DNA of 64,000 nucleotides from Streptomyces sp. AC1-42W (GTDB lineage Bacteria; Actinomycetota; Actinomycetes; Streptomycetales; Streptomycetaceae), in NCBI RefSeq assembly GCF_003248355.1, contig NZ_QKWY01000001.1, positions 3,182,001-3,246,000 of the forward strand. Direction: 5' to 3'. This document shows, piece by piece, positions 19,272 through 28,303 of this stretch; positions within the stretch are counted from its first letter, which is position 1; each line of letters opens with the position of its first letter. The notes beneath the pieces are model-generated. The model saw nothing but the letters and a program-made list of their open reading frames with translations. It was not told where the DNA came from and ran no database searches. A program made the translations under genes and the position numbers.

Positions 19272-20027
19272 ATGACTGTGCAGGACAGCGGCAAGGTCGC
19301 GCTGGTCACCGGCGCGAGCCGGGGCATCGGCTACGGCATCGCGCAGGCGTTCGTCGAGCGTGGCGACCGGGTGTGCATCACCGGGCGCAACGAGGGCGCA
19401 CTCCGGGAGGCCGTCGAGGCGCTCGGTGCGGACCGGGTGATCGGCGTGGCCGGCAAGGCGCACGACGAGGCCCACCAGGCGGTGGCCGTCGCCCGCACCA
19501 TGGAGGCGTTCGGCCGGGTGGACTTCCTGGTCAACAACGCCGGCACCAATCCCGTCTTCGGGCCGATCGCCGAACTCGATCTGAACGTCGCCCGCAAGGT
19601 CTTCGAGACGAACGTGGTCTCGGCGCTCGGCTTCGCCCAGCAGACCTGGAAGGCGTGGCAGAAGGAGAACGGCGGGGCGATCGTCAACATCGCCTCGATC
19701 GCCGGTGTCTCCGCCTCCCCCTTCATCGGCGCGTACGGGATGAGCAAGGCGGCCATGGTCAACCTGACCCTCCAGCTGGCGCACGAGTTCGCGCCGGTCG
19801 TCCGGGTCAACTCGATCGCGCCCGCCGTCGTCAAGACCCGGTTCGCGCAGGCGCTGTACGAGGGCCGCGAGGCGGAGGCCGCCGCCTCCTACCCGCTGGG
19901 CCGGCTGGGCGTTCCGGAGGACATCGGCGGCGCCGCCGCCTTCCTCACGTCCAGCCAGTCCGACTGGATCACGGGCCAGACCCTCGTGGTCGACGGAGGG
20001 ATCTTCCTCAACGCCGGAGTGGGCTGA
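19272..20027 (+). CDS. Short-chain dehydrogenase/reductase
   Basis: 251 residues from ATG 19272. Contains TGASRGIGYGIA, FLVNNAGTNP, NIASIAGVSASP with the catalytic Ser, AYGMSKAA with Tyr and Lys, and GQTLVVDGGIFLN at the end, all classical SDR features. It lies 20 bp behind the FabG-like gene. NAD(P)-dependent alcohol/ketone chemistry is certain at family level; substrate unknown. Confidence 0.88.
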   Translation: MTVQDSGKVALVTGASRGIGYGIAQAFVERGDRVCITGRNEGALREAVEALGADRVIGVAGKAHDEAHQAVAVARTMEAFGRVDFLVNNAGTNPVFGPIAELDLNVARKVFETNVVSALGFAQQTWKAWQKENGGAIVNIASIAGVSASPFIGAYGMSKAAMVNLTLQLAHEFAPVVRVNSIAPAVVKTRFAQALYEGREAEAAASYPLGRLGVPEDIGGAAAFLTSSQSDWITGQTLVVDGGIFLNAGVG

Positions 20028-20144
20028 CACACCCTGGGCCGATATGGCCACGAATGCCTCAAGCGCCCTGCCGGGCCTGCGGATTGACCCGGCGGGGCGC
20101 TGCGGTATGGTCTGCCGACCCAAGGCTGATCGAGGAGCGTGCAC

Positions 20145-21722
20145 GTGTTCTACCGGGCCCGACTGCAGGCCGCTGCGGCCCTTGCGTCCCTGTCCTTGCT
20201 GGCCGGTTGCGGGCTGCTGCCCGGCGACGCGTCGGACGTGGATCAGAAGCTCGTCGTCGGGACGACGAGCGAGCCCTCGACGCTGGACCCGGCGGCGGCG
20301 TGGGACGGCTCCTGGGAGCTGATGCGCAACGTGTTCCAGACCCTGGTCAGCTTTCCCACCGGCAGTACGAAGCCCCAGCCGGACGCGGCCGAGGAGTGCC
20401 GGTTCACCGATCACACCAGCACCGCCTACCGCTGCCGGCTGCGCAAGGGGCTGAAGTTCTCCAACGGCGACAAGCTCGACGCCGACGCCGTCAAGTACTC
20501 CATCGACCGGATCTCGCGGATCGGCGTCAAGGGCGGCCCCGTGGGCATGCTGGGCTCGCTCGACCGGGTGGAGACCAAGGGCGACGACGTCGTCATCTTC
20601 AACCTGAAGAAGCCCGACGCCACCTTCCCGTTCGTGCTGGCCACCCCGGCCATGTCCCTGGTCGCGCCGAGCGCGTACTCGAAGAACAAGCTCCGCGCCG
20701 ACGGCAAGGTCACCGGCTCCGGCCCCTATCTGCTGGACGCCTACCGGCAGGGCAACCGCTCCGAACTGGTCAGGAACCCCGACTACAAGGGGTTCGCCGA
20801 CCGCAAGAACGACGCCGTGACCATCCGGTACTTCAAGGAGTCCGGGGCCATGGTCGAGGCCCTCAAGAAGAACGAGATCGACGCCACCTACCGCGGCCTG
20901 TCCGCAGCGGACGTCGTCGACATCGAGGACAAGAGCGGCAAGGACGACCTCCAGATCGTCGAATCGGTCGGCGCCGACATCCGCTTCCTGGTCTTCAACC
21001 CGGACGACCCCGCCGCCGGGAAACCGGCCGTACGGCGGGCGATAGCCCAGCTCGTGGACCGGGACGCGCTCGTCGCCAAGGTCTACCGGGGCACGGCCGA
21101 ACCGCTGTACTCGATGGTCCCCAAGGGCATCGCCGGGCACACCACCGTCTTCTTCGACACCTTCGGCGACCCCAGCAAGGAGAAGGCCCGCCGCATCCTG
21201 GCCGAGGCGGACATCACCACCCCGGTCGCCATGACCTTCTGGTACACCACCGACCGCTACGGATCGTCCACGGCGCCCGAGTTCGACGAGCTGAAGCGCC
21301 AGCTGGAGGCATCCGGGCTGTTCCGCATCACGCTGAAGAGCCGGCCCTGGAAGACCTTCCAGGACGGCTTCAACCGGGGGGAGTTCCCGGTCTTCGGGCG
21401 TGGCTGGTTCCCGGACTTCCCGGACCCGGACAACTTCATCGCCCCGTTCATCGGCAAGAACAGCGTCACGGGCACCCCGTACCTCCAGGACGAGATCACC
21501 GGGCAGCTGCTGCCGCAGACCCGCAAGCAGAGCGACCGTGGCGCCGTCGGCCAGGAGTTCGAGCGGGCCCAGGAGATCCTGGCGGAGGACGTGCGGCTGC
21601 TGCCGCTGTGGCAGGGCAAGCTGTACGTGGCCGCCGGCGAGGACATCGGCGGCGGCGAGCGCGCCCTCGACCCGCAGACCGTCATGCAGATGTGGGAGCT
21701 GTACCGCAAGGCCAGCTGGTAG
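20145..21722 (+). CDS. ABC transporter substrate-binding lipoprotein, family 5 (peptide/oligopeptide type)
   Basis: About 525 residues from GTG 20145; GAGGAG ends seven bases upstream, favouring this over GTG 20139. The signal peptide ends in a lipobox (SLLAGC), so the mature protein is membrane-anchored outside the cell. SBP_bac_5 features include VVGTTSEPSTLDPAAAWDG, CRLRKGLKFSNGDKLDADAV and GSGPYLLDAYRQGN. No permease or ATPase genes adjoin it, so it must work with a transporter encoded elsewhere or be an orphan receptor. Length is normal. Confidence 0.9.
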   Translation: MFYRARLQAAAALASLSLLAGCGLLPGDASDVDQKLVVGTTSEPSTLDPAAAWDGSWELMRNVFQTLVSFPTGSTKPQPDAAEECRFTDHTSTAYRCRLRKGLKFSNGDKLDADAVKYSIDRISRIGVKGGPVGMLGSLDRVETKGDDVVIFNLKKPDATFPFVLATPAMSLVAPSAYSKNKLRADGKVTGSGPYLLDAYRQGNRSELVRNPDYKGFADRKNDAVTIRYFKESGAMVEALKKNEIDATYRGLSAADVVDIEDKSGKDDLQIVESVGADIRFLVFNPDDPAAGKPAVRRAIAQLVDRDALVAKVYRGTAEPLYSMVPKGIAGHTTVFFDTFGDPSKEKARRILAEADITTPVAMTFWYTTDRYGSSTAPEFDELKRQLEASGLFRITLKSRPWKTFQDGFNRGEFPVFGRGWFPDFPDPDNFIAPFIGKNSVTGTPYLQDEITGQLLPQTRKQSDRGAVGQEFERAQEILAEDVRLLPLWQGKLYVAAGEDIGGGERALDPQTVMQMWELYRKASW

Positions 21723-21822
21723 GAGCGGGCGGGCCGGTGGATTCCCGCTCGCGCACTGCGTTGTCAGTGGCGCCCGGTAGGTTCTGGGATCAAGAACGGA
21801 TTGCTTACCGGAGGTTGTTCAC

Positions 21823-22506
21823 GTGACCGACACCGACCTGCTGCCCGAGTCCTGGCGCGGCGTCCTCGGCGAAGAGCTGCAGAAGCCCTACTTCAAGGAG
21901 CTCACCGAGTTCGTCGAGGAGGAGCGGTCCGCCGGACCGGTCTACCCGCCCCGGGAGCAGGTGTTCGCGGCCCTGGAAGCGACCCCGTTCGACCAGGTGA
22001 AGGTGCTGGTCCTCGGCCAGGACCCGTACCACGGCGAGGGCCAGGGCCACGGCCTGTGCTTCTCCGTGCGGCCCGGAGTGAAGACCCCGCCCTCCCTGCG
22101 CAACATCTACAAGGAGATGAAGGAGGAGCTGGGCCTGCCCGTCCCGGACAACGGCTACCTCATGCCGTGGGCCCAGCAGGGCGTCCTCCTGCTCAACGCG
22201 GTGCTGACCGTCCGTGCCGGCGAGGCCAACTCGCACAAGGGCAAGGGCTGGGAGAAGGTCACCGACGCCGTCATCCGGGCCGTGGCCGAGCGCCCCGACC
22301 CGGCGGTCTTCGTGCTGTGGGGCAATTACGCGCAGAAGAAGCTCCCCCTGATCGACACCGAGCGCCATGTCGTGGTGAAGGGGGCGCACCCCTCGCCGCT
22401 GTCCGCGAAGAAGTTCTTCGGCTCCCGTCCCTTCACCCAGATAAACGAGGCCGTCGCGAGCCAGGGCCACCAGCCCATCGACTGGCGCATCCCCGACCTC
22501 GGCTGA
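21823..22506 (+). CDS. ung: Uracil-DNA glycosylase, family 1
   Basis: 227 residues from GTG 21823. The water-activating loop LVLGQDPYHGEGQGHGLCFS near residue 62 and the minor-groove loop KGAHPSPLSAKKFFGSRPF near residue 187 are intact. LLLNAVLTV provides the uracil-recognition Asn region. The enzyme removes uracil from DNA at the start of base-excision repair. Length matches other Streptomyces Ung proteins. Confidence 0.95.
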   Translation: MTDTDLLPESWRGVLGEELQKPYFKELTEFVEEERSAGPVYPPREQVFAALEATPFDQVKVLVLGQDPYHGEGQGHGLCFSVRPGVKTPPSLRNIYKEMKEELGLPVPDNGYLMPWAQQGVLLLNAVLTVRAGEANSHKGKGWEKVTDAVIRAVAERPDPAVFVLWGNYAQKKLPLIDTERHVVVKGAHPSPLSAKKFFGSRPFTQINEAVASQGHQPIDWRIPDLG

Positions 22507-22601
22507 GCCCCGAGCCTCCCCGCGCCCGCCCGCCCCGGCGGCTAGCGTCGGAAGCCGGACCGGCCGCCGGACGCGGGCGGACGGGTGCGAGGGAGGCTGT
22601 G

Positions 22602-23063
22602 GTGACGGAGCGGCGGGAGACGGCGGAGGATCTCTTCACGACCAGGATCGGCCAGGCGGTCATGCTGCTGCACGGCGGTGACCGGGAGGAGGCCCGCAAC
22701 CGCTTTGCCGCGCTCTGGTCCGATCTCGGCGACGAGGGCGACGCCCTGCACCGCTGCACCCTGGCGCACTACCTGGCCGATACGCAGGACGACCCGGCCG
22801 ACGAACTGGCCTGGGACCTGCGGGCCCTCACCGCCGCTCGGGCGCTGCCGGACGGGCAGGCGGTACGGGCCTTCTATCCGTCGCTGCACCTCAGTCTCGC
22901 CGCCGACTATGTGAAGCTCCGCCGCCCGGCGGCCGCCCGGGACCATCTGGAGCGGGCGCGGGCGGCCTCGGCGGTGCTCGCCGACGACGGCACGGACGAC
23001 GGTTACGGGGGAGGCGTGCGGGCGGAGATCGACCGGCTGGAACGGCGGCTGCGGGAGTGGTGA
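22602..23063 (+). CDS. Tetratricopeptide-like protein of unknown function
   Basis: 153 residues from GTG 22602, preceded by GGGAGG. It is helical with a repeated A-rich pattern (HGGDREEARNRFAALWSDLG ... RRPAAARDHLERARAA) fitting TPR units. Similar short TPR proteins are common in Streptomyces without assigned function. It stands alone, 95 bp after ung. Confidence 0.65.
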   Translation: MTERRETAEDLFTTRIGQAVMLLHGGDREEARNRFAALWSDLGDEGDALHRCTLAHYLADTQDDPADELAWDLRALTAARALPDGQAVRAFYPSLHLSLAADYVKLRRPAAARDHLERARAASAVLADDGTDDGYGGGVRAEIDRLERRLREW

Positions 23064-23112
23064 GCGCCCATACGTACGGCGGCGCGCTCCGGGGGCCGGT
23101 GCCCGCGCCCCG

Positions 23113-23565
23113 TCACCGGCCGTAGGCGCGGTCGCAGATCCGGGACTGCGGGCTGCCGGCGGGCCAGTGCCCGTACCCCCGTCCGAGCGCGCACACCCCG
23201 CTGCCGCCGCCCGGCGCGGGCAGGGCCGGGGCGGGCGCCGCCGGAACGGTGAGGCGCGGTCGCGGGCGCACCGGGACGGCGCCCCCCTGCGGCAGGCGCG
23301 GCCCGGCGGGCCGCACGGCCGGGGGCGCCGCCGGGCGGTGCGCGGCGGACGGCGCGGTCGCGGCGGAGGAGCGCTTCGCCTTCGGTACCGCCTCCAGCGT
23401 GTCGTGGACCGGCGGTCCGGCGGTCTGCGGCGCCAGCTGATGGGCGGGCCGGCCGGTCTCCGGGCGGGGCGGGGCGGCCGGCTGCGGCTGGACGGACACG
23501 CACCCCGACAGGGTCGCGAGCGCGAGACCGGCCAGGAGTGTCACGAGGGTTCGGGTTCGCTGCAC
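23113..23565 (-). CDS. Putative proline/alanine-rich lipoprotein
   Basis: About 150 residues from GTG 23565. The N-terminus RTRTLVTLLAGLALATLSGC is a lipoprotein signal with lipobox LSGC. The middle is Pro/Ala-rich and probably extended, and the C-terminus CALGRGYGHWPAGSPQSRIC has two cysteines that could form a disulfide. No enzymatic domain is recognisable. It would be anchored outside the membrane. Confidence 0.65.
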   Translation of the reverse strand: MQRTRTLVTLLAGLALATLSGCVSVQPQPAAPPRPETGRPAHQLAPQTAGPPVHDTLEAVPKAKRSSAATAPSAAHRPAAPPAVRPAGPRLPQGGAVPVRPRPRLTVPAAPAPALPAPGGGSGVCALGRGYGHWPAGSPQSRICDRAYGR

Positions 23566-23715
23566 GTGATCAACTCTGCGGCGCCCGGGCCCCGCCGGTG
23601 CGGCTCCGCGCCCCAATTGGCCCGCACGAGTGACGCCGGCCGGTGCGATGCGGACGGGTCGGCGCCGTGCGGACAGCCGGAGCCGTGCGGACCGCCGGAG
23701 CCGTGCCGGGGCGGG

Positions 23716-24327
23716 TCAGTGCCCCAGCATGCCGCGCAGCAGCTCGTCGAAACCGGTGCGCAGCTCCGCCTCGCCCGGTACGGAGCGGTGGTAGGAGCCG
23801 GCCGCGCAGGAGAACATCAGCCCCTCGCACCAGGCGACCACGGACAGCGCGTGCCGCTCCGGCTCCGGGGAACCGGCCGCCGTCATCAGCGCCACCAGCG
23901 GCGCCCGGAAGCGCAGGCCCGTCGCGTCGAAGAACGCCCGCAGCTCGGGGCGCCGGGTGGCCTCCAGGGCCAGTTCGTACCGGCAGACGAGCAGTTCGCG
24001 GTGGTGCGTCAGATAGCGGTGCAGAGCGCGGGCGAGCGCCGCCACCAACTCGCCCCTGCCGTCGCCCCCCACCTCGCCCGTGCCGTCGCCCGCCGGGAGC
24101 GTGCCCGGGACGAGGACCCGGGCCTCCCGCTCCGCCAGCCGCCGCACCGCCGCCTCCAGCAGGGACTGCCGGGTGCGGGCGTGGTTGGACGTGGAGCCCT
24201 GCGGCAGCCCGGCCCGTTCGTCGACCGCGCGATGGGTCAGCCCCCGCATGCCGCGCTCCGCGAGCAGGGCGAGCGCGGCGTCGGCGATCAGATCGGCCCG
24301 GTCGGCGCCGGTGGGACGTGCGGTCAT
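23716..24327 (-). CDS. TetR-family transcriptional regulator
   Basis: 203 residues from ATG 24327. The N-terminal DNA-binding domain reads ADAALALLAERGMRGLTHRA followed by VDERAGLPQGSTSNHARTR, the TetR helix-turn-helix. The C-terminal ligand domain is typical in length. It is divergent from the FAD-dependent monooxygenase, with two ACTACAnnTGTAGT palindromes between them, so it likely represses both genes and responds to a small molecule handled by the monooxygenase. Confidence 0.88.
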   Translation of the reverse strand: MTARPTGADRADLIADAALALLAERGMRGLTHRAVDERAGLPQGSTSNHARTRQSLLEAAVRRLAEREARVLVPGTLPAGDGTGEVGGDGRGELVAALARALHRYLTHHRELLVCRYELALEATRRPELRAFFDATGLRFRAPLVALMTAAGSPEPERHALSVVAWCEGLMFSCAAGSYHRSVPGEAELRTGFDELLRGMLGH

Positions 24328-24347
24328 GGGAGCAACCTACCGTCGTC

Positions 24348-24390
24348 ACTACAGGTGTAGTAAGTTTGGCCGGGTCACTACAGATGTAGT
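24348..24390. promoter_or_regulatory. Twin TetR operator
   Basis: ACTACAGGTGTAGT (24348-24361) and ACTACAGATGTAGT (24377-24390) are near-perfect 14-bp palindromes with centres 29 bp apart, in the 81-bp gap between the TetR gene and the monooxygenase. Their symmetry and location are those of TetR-family operators. Binding would cover both promoters. Confidence 0.8.
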
Positions 24391-24408
24391 TGCGGCGGAG
24401 GGAAAGCC

Positions 24409-25620
24409 ATGGTCATGCCCCGTGCGGTCGTCATCGGCAGCGGAATCGGCGGCCTCACCGCCGCCGTGGCCCTGCACCGGTCGGGCTGGCGGGTCACCGT
24501 GCTGGAACGCGCGGACGCCCTGGAGCCGGTCGGCGCCGGCATCGGCCTCGCCCCCAACGCCCAGCGCGCGCTCGACGTCATCGGCCTCGGCGACGAGATC
24601 AGGTCCCTGGCCGCCTGGCAGGGCGAGGGCGGAATGCGCGCGCCGTCCGGCCGCTGGCTCTCGCGCACCGACGCCACCGCCGCCGCCCAGCGGTTCGGCG
24701 GCCCGCTCGTCCTCGTCCACCGGTCCGTCCTCATCGACCGCGTCGCCGCCCGGCTCCCCGCGTCCGCAGTGCGCACCGGCTGCCCGGCCCGGCTGATCGA
24801 CCCCGGTACGGCGGGCGGCGCCCCCGCCGTCGTCGGCACGCCGGACGGGACGGTCGAGGCCGAACTCGTCGTCGGCGCCGACGGCATCCACTCCGCCGTG
24901 CGGACCGCGCTCCTCCCGGACGCCCCCGGCCCCTCCTACGCCGGCTTCACCGCCTGGCGCGCCGTCGTCCCGGCCCCGGACCGCCCGTTCGCGCCGCACG
25001 AGACCTGGGGGCGCGGCGCCCTGTGGGGCACCCAGCCGCTCAAGGACGGCCGCATCTACGCCTACGCGGCCGCCGTCTCGCCCGCCGGAGCACAGGCCGA
25101 CGACGAGCAGGCGGAACTCCTGCGCCGCTTCGGCGACTGGCACGACCCGGTCCCGCAGATCATCGCCGCCACCGCACCGCAGGAGATCCTGCGCAACGAC
25201 GTGTACCGCATGGCCCGGCCCCTGCCCGCCTTCCACCGGGGCCGCACCGTCCTCGTCGGGGACTCCGCCCACGCCATGGCCCCCACCCTCGGCCAGGGCG
25301 GCAACCAGGCCATCGAGGACGCCGTCGTCCTCGCCCACCACATGACCCCCGGCCAGGACATGGGCGCGGGCCTCGCCGCGTACACCGCCGACCGGCTGCC
25401 GCGCACCACCGCCGTCGTCCGCAAGGCCGACCGCGTCGCCCGGCTCATGAGTCTCACCGGCGCCCCCGCCGTCGCCGCCCGCGACCTCCTCATGGCCACG
25501 GTCTCCCGCCTCGGGCCCGGCCTCCTCCTGCGCACCTTCGACGGGATCGCCGACTGGCGGCCGCCGGGCGGCACGTATGCTGCCGGAACGACGACGGAGG
25601 CGCCCGGCACACGGCGCTGA
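24409..25620 (+). CDS. FAD-dependent monooxygenase
   Basis: 403 residues from ATG 24409 with GGAGGG upstream. FAD-binding motifs are GSGIGGLTAAVALHRSG near the N-terminus, the DG motif LVVGADGIHSAVRTAL and the GD motif VLVGDSAHAMAPTLGQGGNQ followed by AIEDAV, as in salicylate-hydroxylase-like class A flavoprotein monooxygenases. It would hydroxylate an aromatic or similar substrate using NAD(P)H and O2. Divergent TetR regulation suggests an inducible catabolic or detoxifying role. The substrate cannot be named. Confidence 0.9.
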   Translation: MVMPRAVVIGSGIGGLTAAVALHRSGWRVTVLERADALEPVGAGIGLAPNAQRALDVIGLGDEIRSLAAWQGEGGMRAPSGRWLSRTDATAAAQRFGGPLVLVHRSVLIDRVAARLPASAVRTGCPARLIDPGTAGGAPAVVGTPDGTVEAELVVGADGIHSAVRTALLPDAPGPSYAGFTAWRAVVPAPDRPFAPHETWGRGALWGTQPLKDGRIYAYAAAVSPAGAQADDEQAELLRRFGDWHDPVPQIIAATAPQEILRNDVYRMARPLPAFHRGRTVLVGDSAHAMAPTLGQGGNQAIEDAVVLAHHMTPGQDMGAGLAAYTADRLPRTTAVVRKADRVARLMSLTGAPAVAARDLLMATVSRLGPGLLLRTFDGIADWRPPGGTYAAGTTTEAPGTRR

Positions 25621-25639
25621 CCAGCGAGAGGAACACCCT

Positions 25640-26539
25640 GTGAAGGTCGGCTGCATCGGGCTCGGGGACATCGCACAGAAGGCGTACCTGCCGGTTCTCG
25701 GAACCCTGCCGGGCATCGAACCGCATCTGCAGACCCGCAACCCGGCCACCCTGGCCGCCGTCGCCGCCGCGCACCGCATCCCGGCGGACCACTGCCACCA
25801 GGACCTGGACTCCCTCCTCGCCCAGGGCCTCGACGCCGCGTTCGTGCACGCCGCGACCGCCGCCCACCCGGAGATCGTCGGCCGGCTGCTCGAAGCGGGC
25901 GTCCCCACGTACGTGGACAAGCCGCTCGCGTACACGCTGGAGGAGTCGACCCGGCTGGTGGAACTGGCCGAGGCGCGCGGCACCGGGCTCGCCGTCGGGT
26001 TCAACCGCCGGCTGGCGCCGGGCTACGCCCAGTGCGCGGAGCACCCGCGCGATCTGATCCTGATGCAGAAGAACCGGGTCGGGCTGCCGGAGAACCCCCG
26101 GATCATGGTGCTGGACGACTTCATCCACGTCGTGGACACGCTGCGCTTCCTGGTGCCCGGACCCGTCGAGCACACCGTGGTCAGCGGCCGGATCGTGGAT
26201 GGCCTGCTGCACCACGTCGTGCTCCAGCTCTCCGGCGACGGCTTCACCGCCATCGGCGCGATGAACCGGCTCAGCGGCTCCACCGAGGAGCGCCTGGAGG
26301 TGTCCGGTCAGGACTCCAAGCGCGAGGTGCTCAACCTCGCGGAGGTCGTCGACCACAAGGGGCAGCCCAGCCTGCGCCGGCGCGGCGACTGGGTGCCGGT
26401 GGCCCGTCAGCGCGGTATCGAGCAGGCGGTGCTGGGGTTCCTGGACGCCGTGCGCGACGGCCGTTCGCCGAGCGCCCGCGACGCCCTGGAGACCCACGAA
26501 CTCTGCGAACGCGTCCTGCGCGACCTGAACGCGGCGTAG
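25640..26539 (+). CDS. Gfo/Idh/MocA-family oxidoreductase
   Basis: 299 residues from GTG 25640, with GAGAGGAA upstream. The Rossmann start KVGCIGLGDIAQKAYLPVL and the conserved YVDKPLAYT motif (usually EKP) identify the family, which performs NAD(P)-dependent redox on sugars and cyclitols. The C-terminal domain is shorter than in many members. It follows the monooxygenase by 19 bp and is probably co-transcribed with it. Confidence 0.85.
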   Translation: MKVGCIGLGDIAQKAYLPVLGTLPGIEPHLQTRNPATLAAVAAAHRIPADHCHQDLDSLLAQGLDAAFVHAATAAHPEIVGRLLEAGVPTYVDKPLAYTLEESTRLVELAEARGTGLAVGFNRRLAPGYAQCAEHPRDLILMQKNRVGLPENPRIMVLDDFIHVVDTLRFLVPGPVEHTVVSGRIVDGLLHHVVLQLSGDGFTAIGAMNRLSGSTEERLEVSGQDSKREVLNLAEVVDHKGQPSLRRRGDWVPVARQRGIEQAVLGFLDAVRDGRSPSARDALETHELCERVLRDLNAA

Positions 26540-26583
26540 GGCCCGGGGACCCGGACGCGGCGTAGGGCCCGGGGTCCGGGCGG
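26528..26583. repeat. Tandem duplication of about 27 bp across a stop codon
   Basis: The segment ACGCGGCGTAGGGCCCGGGG occurs twice in a row; the first copy contains the TAG stop of the Gfo/Idh gene. The second copy is followed by TCCGGGC and can fold with the CCCGGG runs into a GC-rich hairpin that could serve as a terminator between the converging Gfo/Idh and lnt genes. Confidence 0.6.
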
Positions 26584-26604
26584 GGACGACCTTGCGGGTC
26601 CGGT

Positions 26605-28179
26605 CTAGGCCCCCTCGCAGGCCGCCGGACGGGCGCGCCGCCGGGTGCGCGCGGCCCGTACGCCCTCCGCCGCGCAGAAGAGGGCCAGGGCCGCCAGCGC
26701 CCCGTACACCGGCCAGTCGCCCAGGCGGACGTACAGCGTCGTGCCCCGCGCCAGCGGCACCCCGTACACGGCGGTGCCGCTGGTGTCCGTGCCGAGCGCG
26801 GGCCCGACCGCCTCACCGCGCGGCCCGTACACCGCGCTGACCCCCGTCAGCGTGGCGTGCACCATCGGCCGGCCGCTCTCCGCCGCCCGCAGCGCCCCCA
26901 GCGAGGCGTGCTGCTCCGGGGCCCAGCTGTGCTGGAACGACGAGGTGGAGGACTGGGCGACCAGCAGCGCGGCCCCGTCCCAGACCAGCCGCCGGCTCAT
27001 GTCGGGGAACGCGGACTCGAAGCAGACCAGCGGGCCGATGCGCAGCCCGTCCGCGCCGGGCACCCGCATCGTGACCGGAGCGGTGCCGCGCAGCCGGTCC
27101 TCGCCCGCCGCCCGGCCCATCGAGGTCGCCCAGCCCAGCGCCGAACGGGCCGGGACGTACTCACCGAACGGCACCAGCCGCATCTTGTCGTACCGGTCCC
27201 CGGTGAGTCCCTGCGGCCCCACCAGCACCGCCCGCTTGAAGATCCCGGTCCGGCCCGCCGCATCGGTCTGCCGGGCGTCCACGTTCACCAGGAGATCCGC
27301 GCCCACCGCCCGCGACAGCGCCGCCAGCCGGTCCGCCGTGCCGGTCCGCCGGGCCGGATCGACGCCGACACTGCTCTCGCCCCACACCACCAGGTCCACG
27401 TCCCGCCCCGCGAGCGACCGCGTCAGTTCCTCGCCGAGGGCGAACCTGCGCCGCACGCTGTCCGGACCCGCCACGATCCCCGGCTGCACGACCGCGACTC
27501 TCGCCGTCCCCGCCCGTTCGGGCTGCGGCGCCCACATCCAGGCGGCACCGACCAGCACCGCCCCCACCAGCAGTGACACGGCGGCCGCGAGCCGGGCGGC
27601 GGAGTGCACCAGCAGCACGGTCAGCGCGGTGTTCACCGCCACCACCAGCAGGCTCACCAGCCACACCCCACCCACCGAGGCCAGCCGCAGCGCCGGTGCC
27701 ACCTGCCACTGGCTCGCCCCCAGCAGCCCCCACGGCCCGCCCAGCGCCTCCCAGGACCTGACCAGCTCGATCATCAGCCAGCCGCAGGGCACCAGGACCA
27801 CGGCCGCCACCGCCCGCCACCCGGTCACCGGACCCCGCAGCAGCCGGCCCACCAGCACCCCCCACGGCGCCCACAGCAGACCGAGGAGCGCCGCGAGGAC
27901 CACGATGAACACATGCAGGCTCGGCATCAGCCAGTGGTGCACCGCGATCATGTACCCGGTGCCGCCCAGCCACGCGTCGCGCGCCGCCGCCCGCCCCGAA
28001 CCGGCGGACCGGACCAGCAGCAGGAGCGGCACCAGGCAGACGTAGGCGAACCACCACAGCGAGGGCGCCGGAAAGGCGAGCGCCGGCAGCGCCCCGGCCG
28101 ACAGCGCGGCGGCGGCGCGCCCCGCCCTCCGGTCGAGCAGCCCCGCGCCCCGCTCGCGCCAACCGGCCCACGACCCCAT
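26605..28179 (-). CDS. lnt: Apolipoprotein N-acyltransferase
   Basis: 524 residues from ATG 28179, preceded by GGAGG. The first roughly 230 residues form several hydrophobic helices (for example LWWFAYVCLVPLLLLVRSAG and HVFIVVLAALLGLLWAP); the rest is a nitrilase-like domain with the triad Glu in LVVWGESSVG, Lys in YDKMRLVPFGEYVP and Cys in LVCFESAFPD. It adds the third acyl chain to lipoproteins at the outer face of the membrane. Streptomyces usually carry two Lnt homologues; which one this is cannot be decided here. Confidence 0.9.
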   Translation of the reverse strand: MGSWAGWRERGAGLLDRRAGRAAAALSAGALPALAFPAPSLWWFAYVCLVPLLLLVRSAGSGRAAARDAWLGGTGYMIAVHHWLMPSLHVFIVVLAALLGLLWAPWGVLVGRLLRGPVTGWRAVAAVVLVPCGWLMIELVRSWEALGGPWGLLGASQWQVAPALRLASVGGVWLVSLLVVAVNTALTVLLVHSAARLAAAVSLLVGAVLVGAAWMWAPQPERAGTARVAVVQPGIVAGPDSVRRRFALGEELTRSLAGRDVDLVVWGESSVGVDPARRTGTADRLAALSRAVGADLLVNVDARQTDAAGRTGIFKRAVLVGPQGLTGDRYDKMRLVPFGEYVPARSALGWATSMGRAAGEDRLRGTAPVTMRVPGADGLRIGPLVCFESAFPDMSRRLVWDGAALLVAQSSTSSFQHSWAPEQHASLGALRAAESGRPMVHATLTGVSAVYGPRGEAVGPALGTDTSGTAVYGVPLARGTTLYVRLGDWPVYGALAALALFCAAEGVRAARTRRRARPAACEGA

Positions 28180-28303
28180 GCCGCGCCTCCTCGTTCCGCC
28201 CGCCGACAAGCCAGCCCGCCGACAAGCCCGCCCGCCGACCGGTCCGTCCGCCGTCCGGTCCCGCTCCTGTGCCCAGTGTGGGGCAGCGGGCACGGGCCGG
28301 CCG

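Noticed and set aside
18948..21826. Very long open frames on both strands over the SDR and binding-protein genes
   Set aside because: They overlap clear enzyme families with intact motifs and arise from absence of stops in high-GC DNA.
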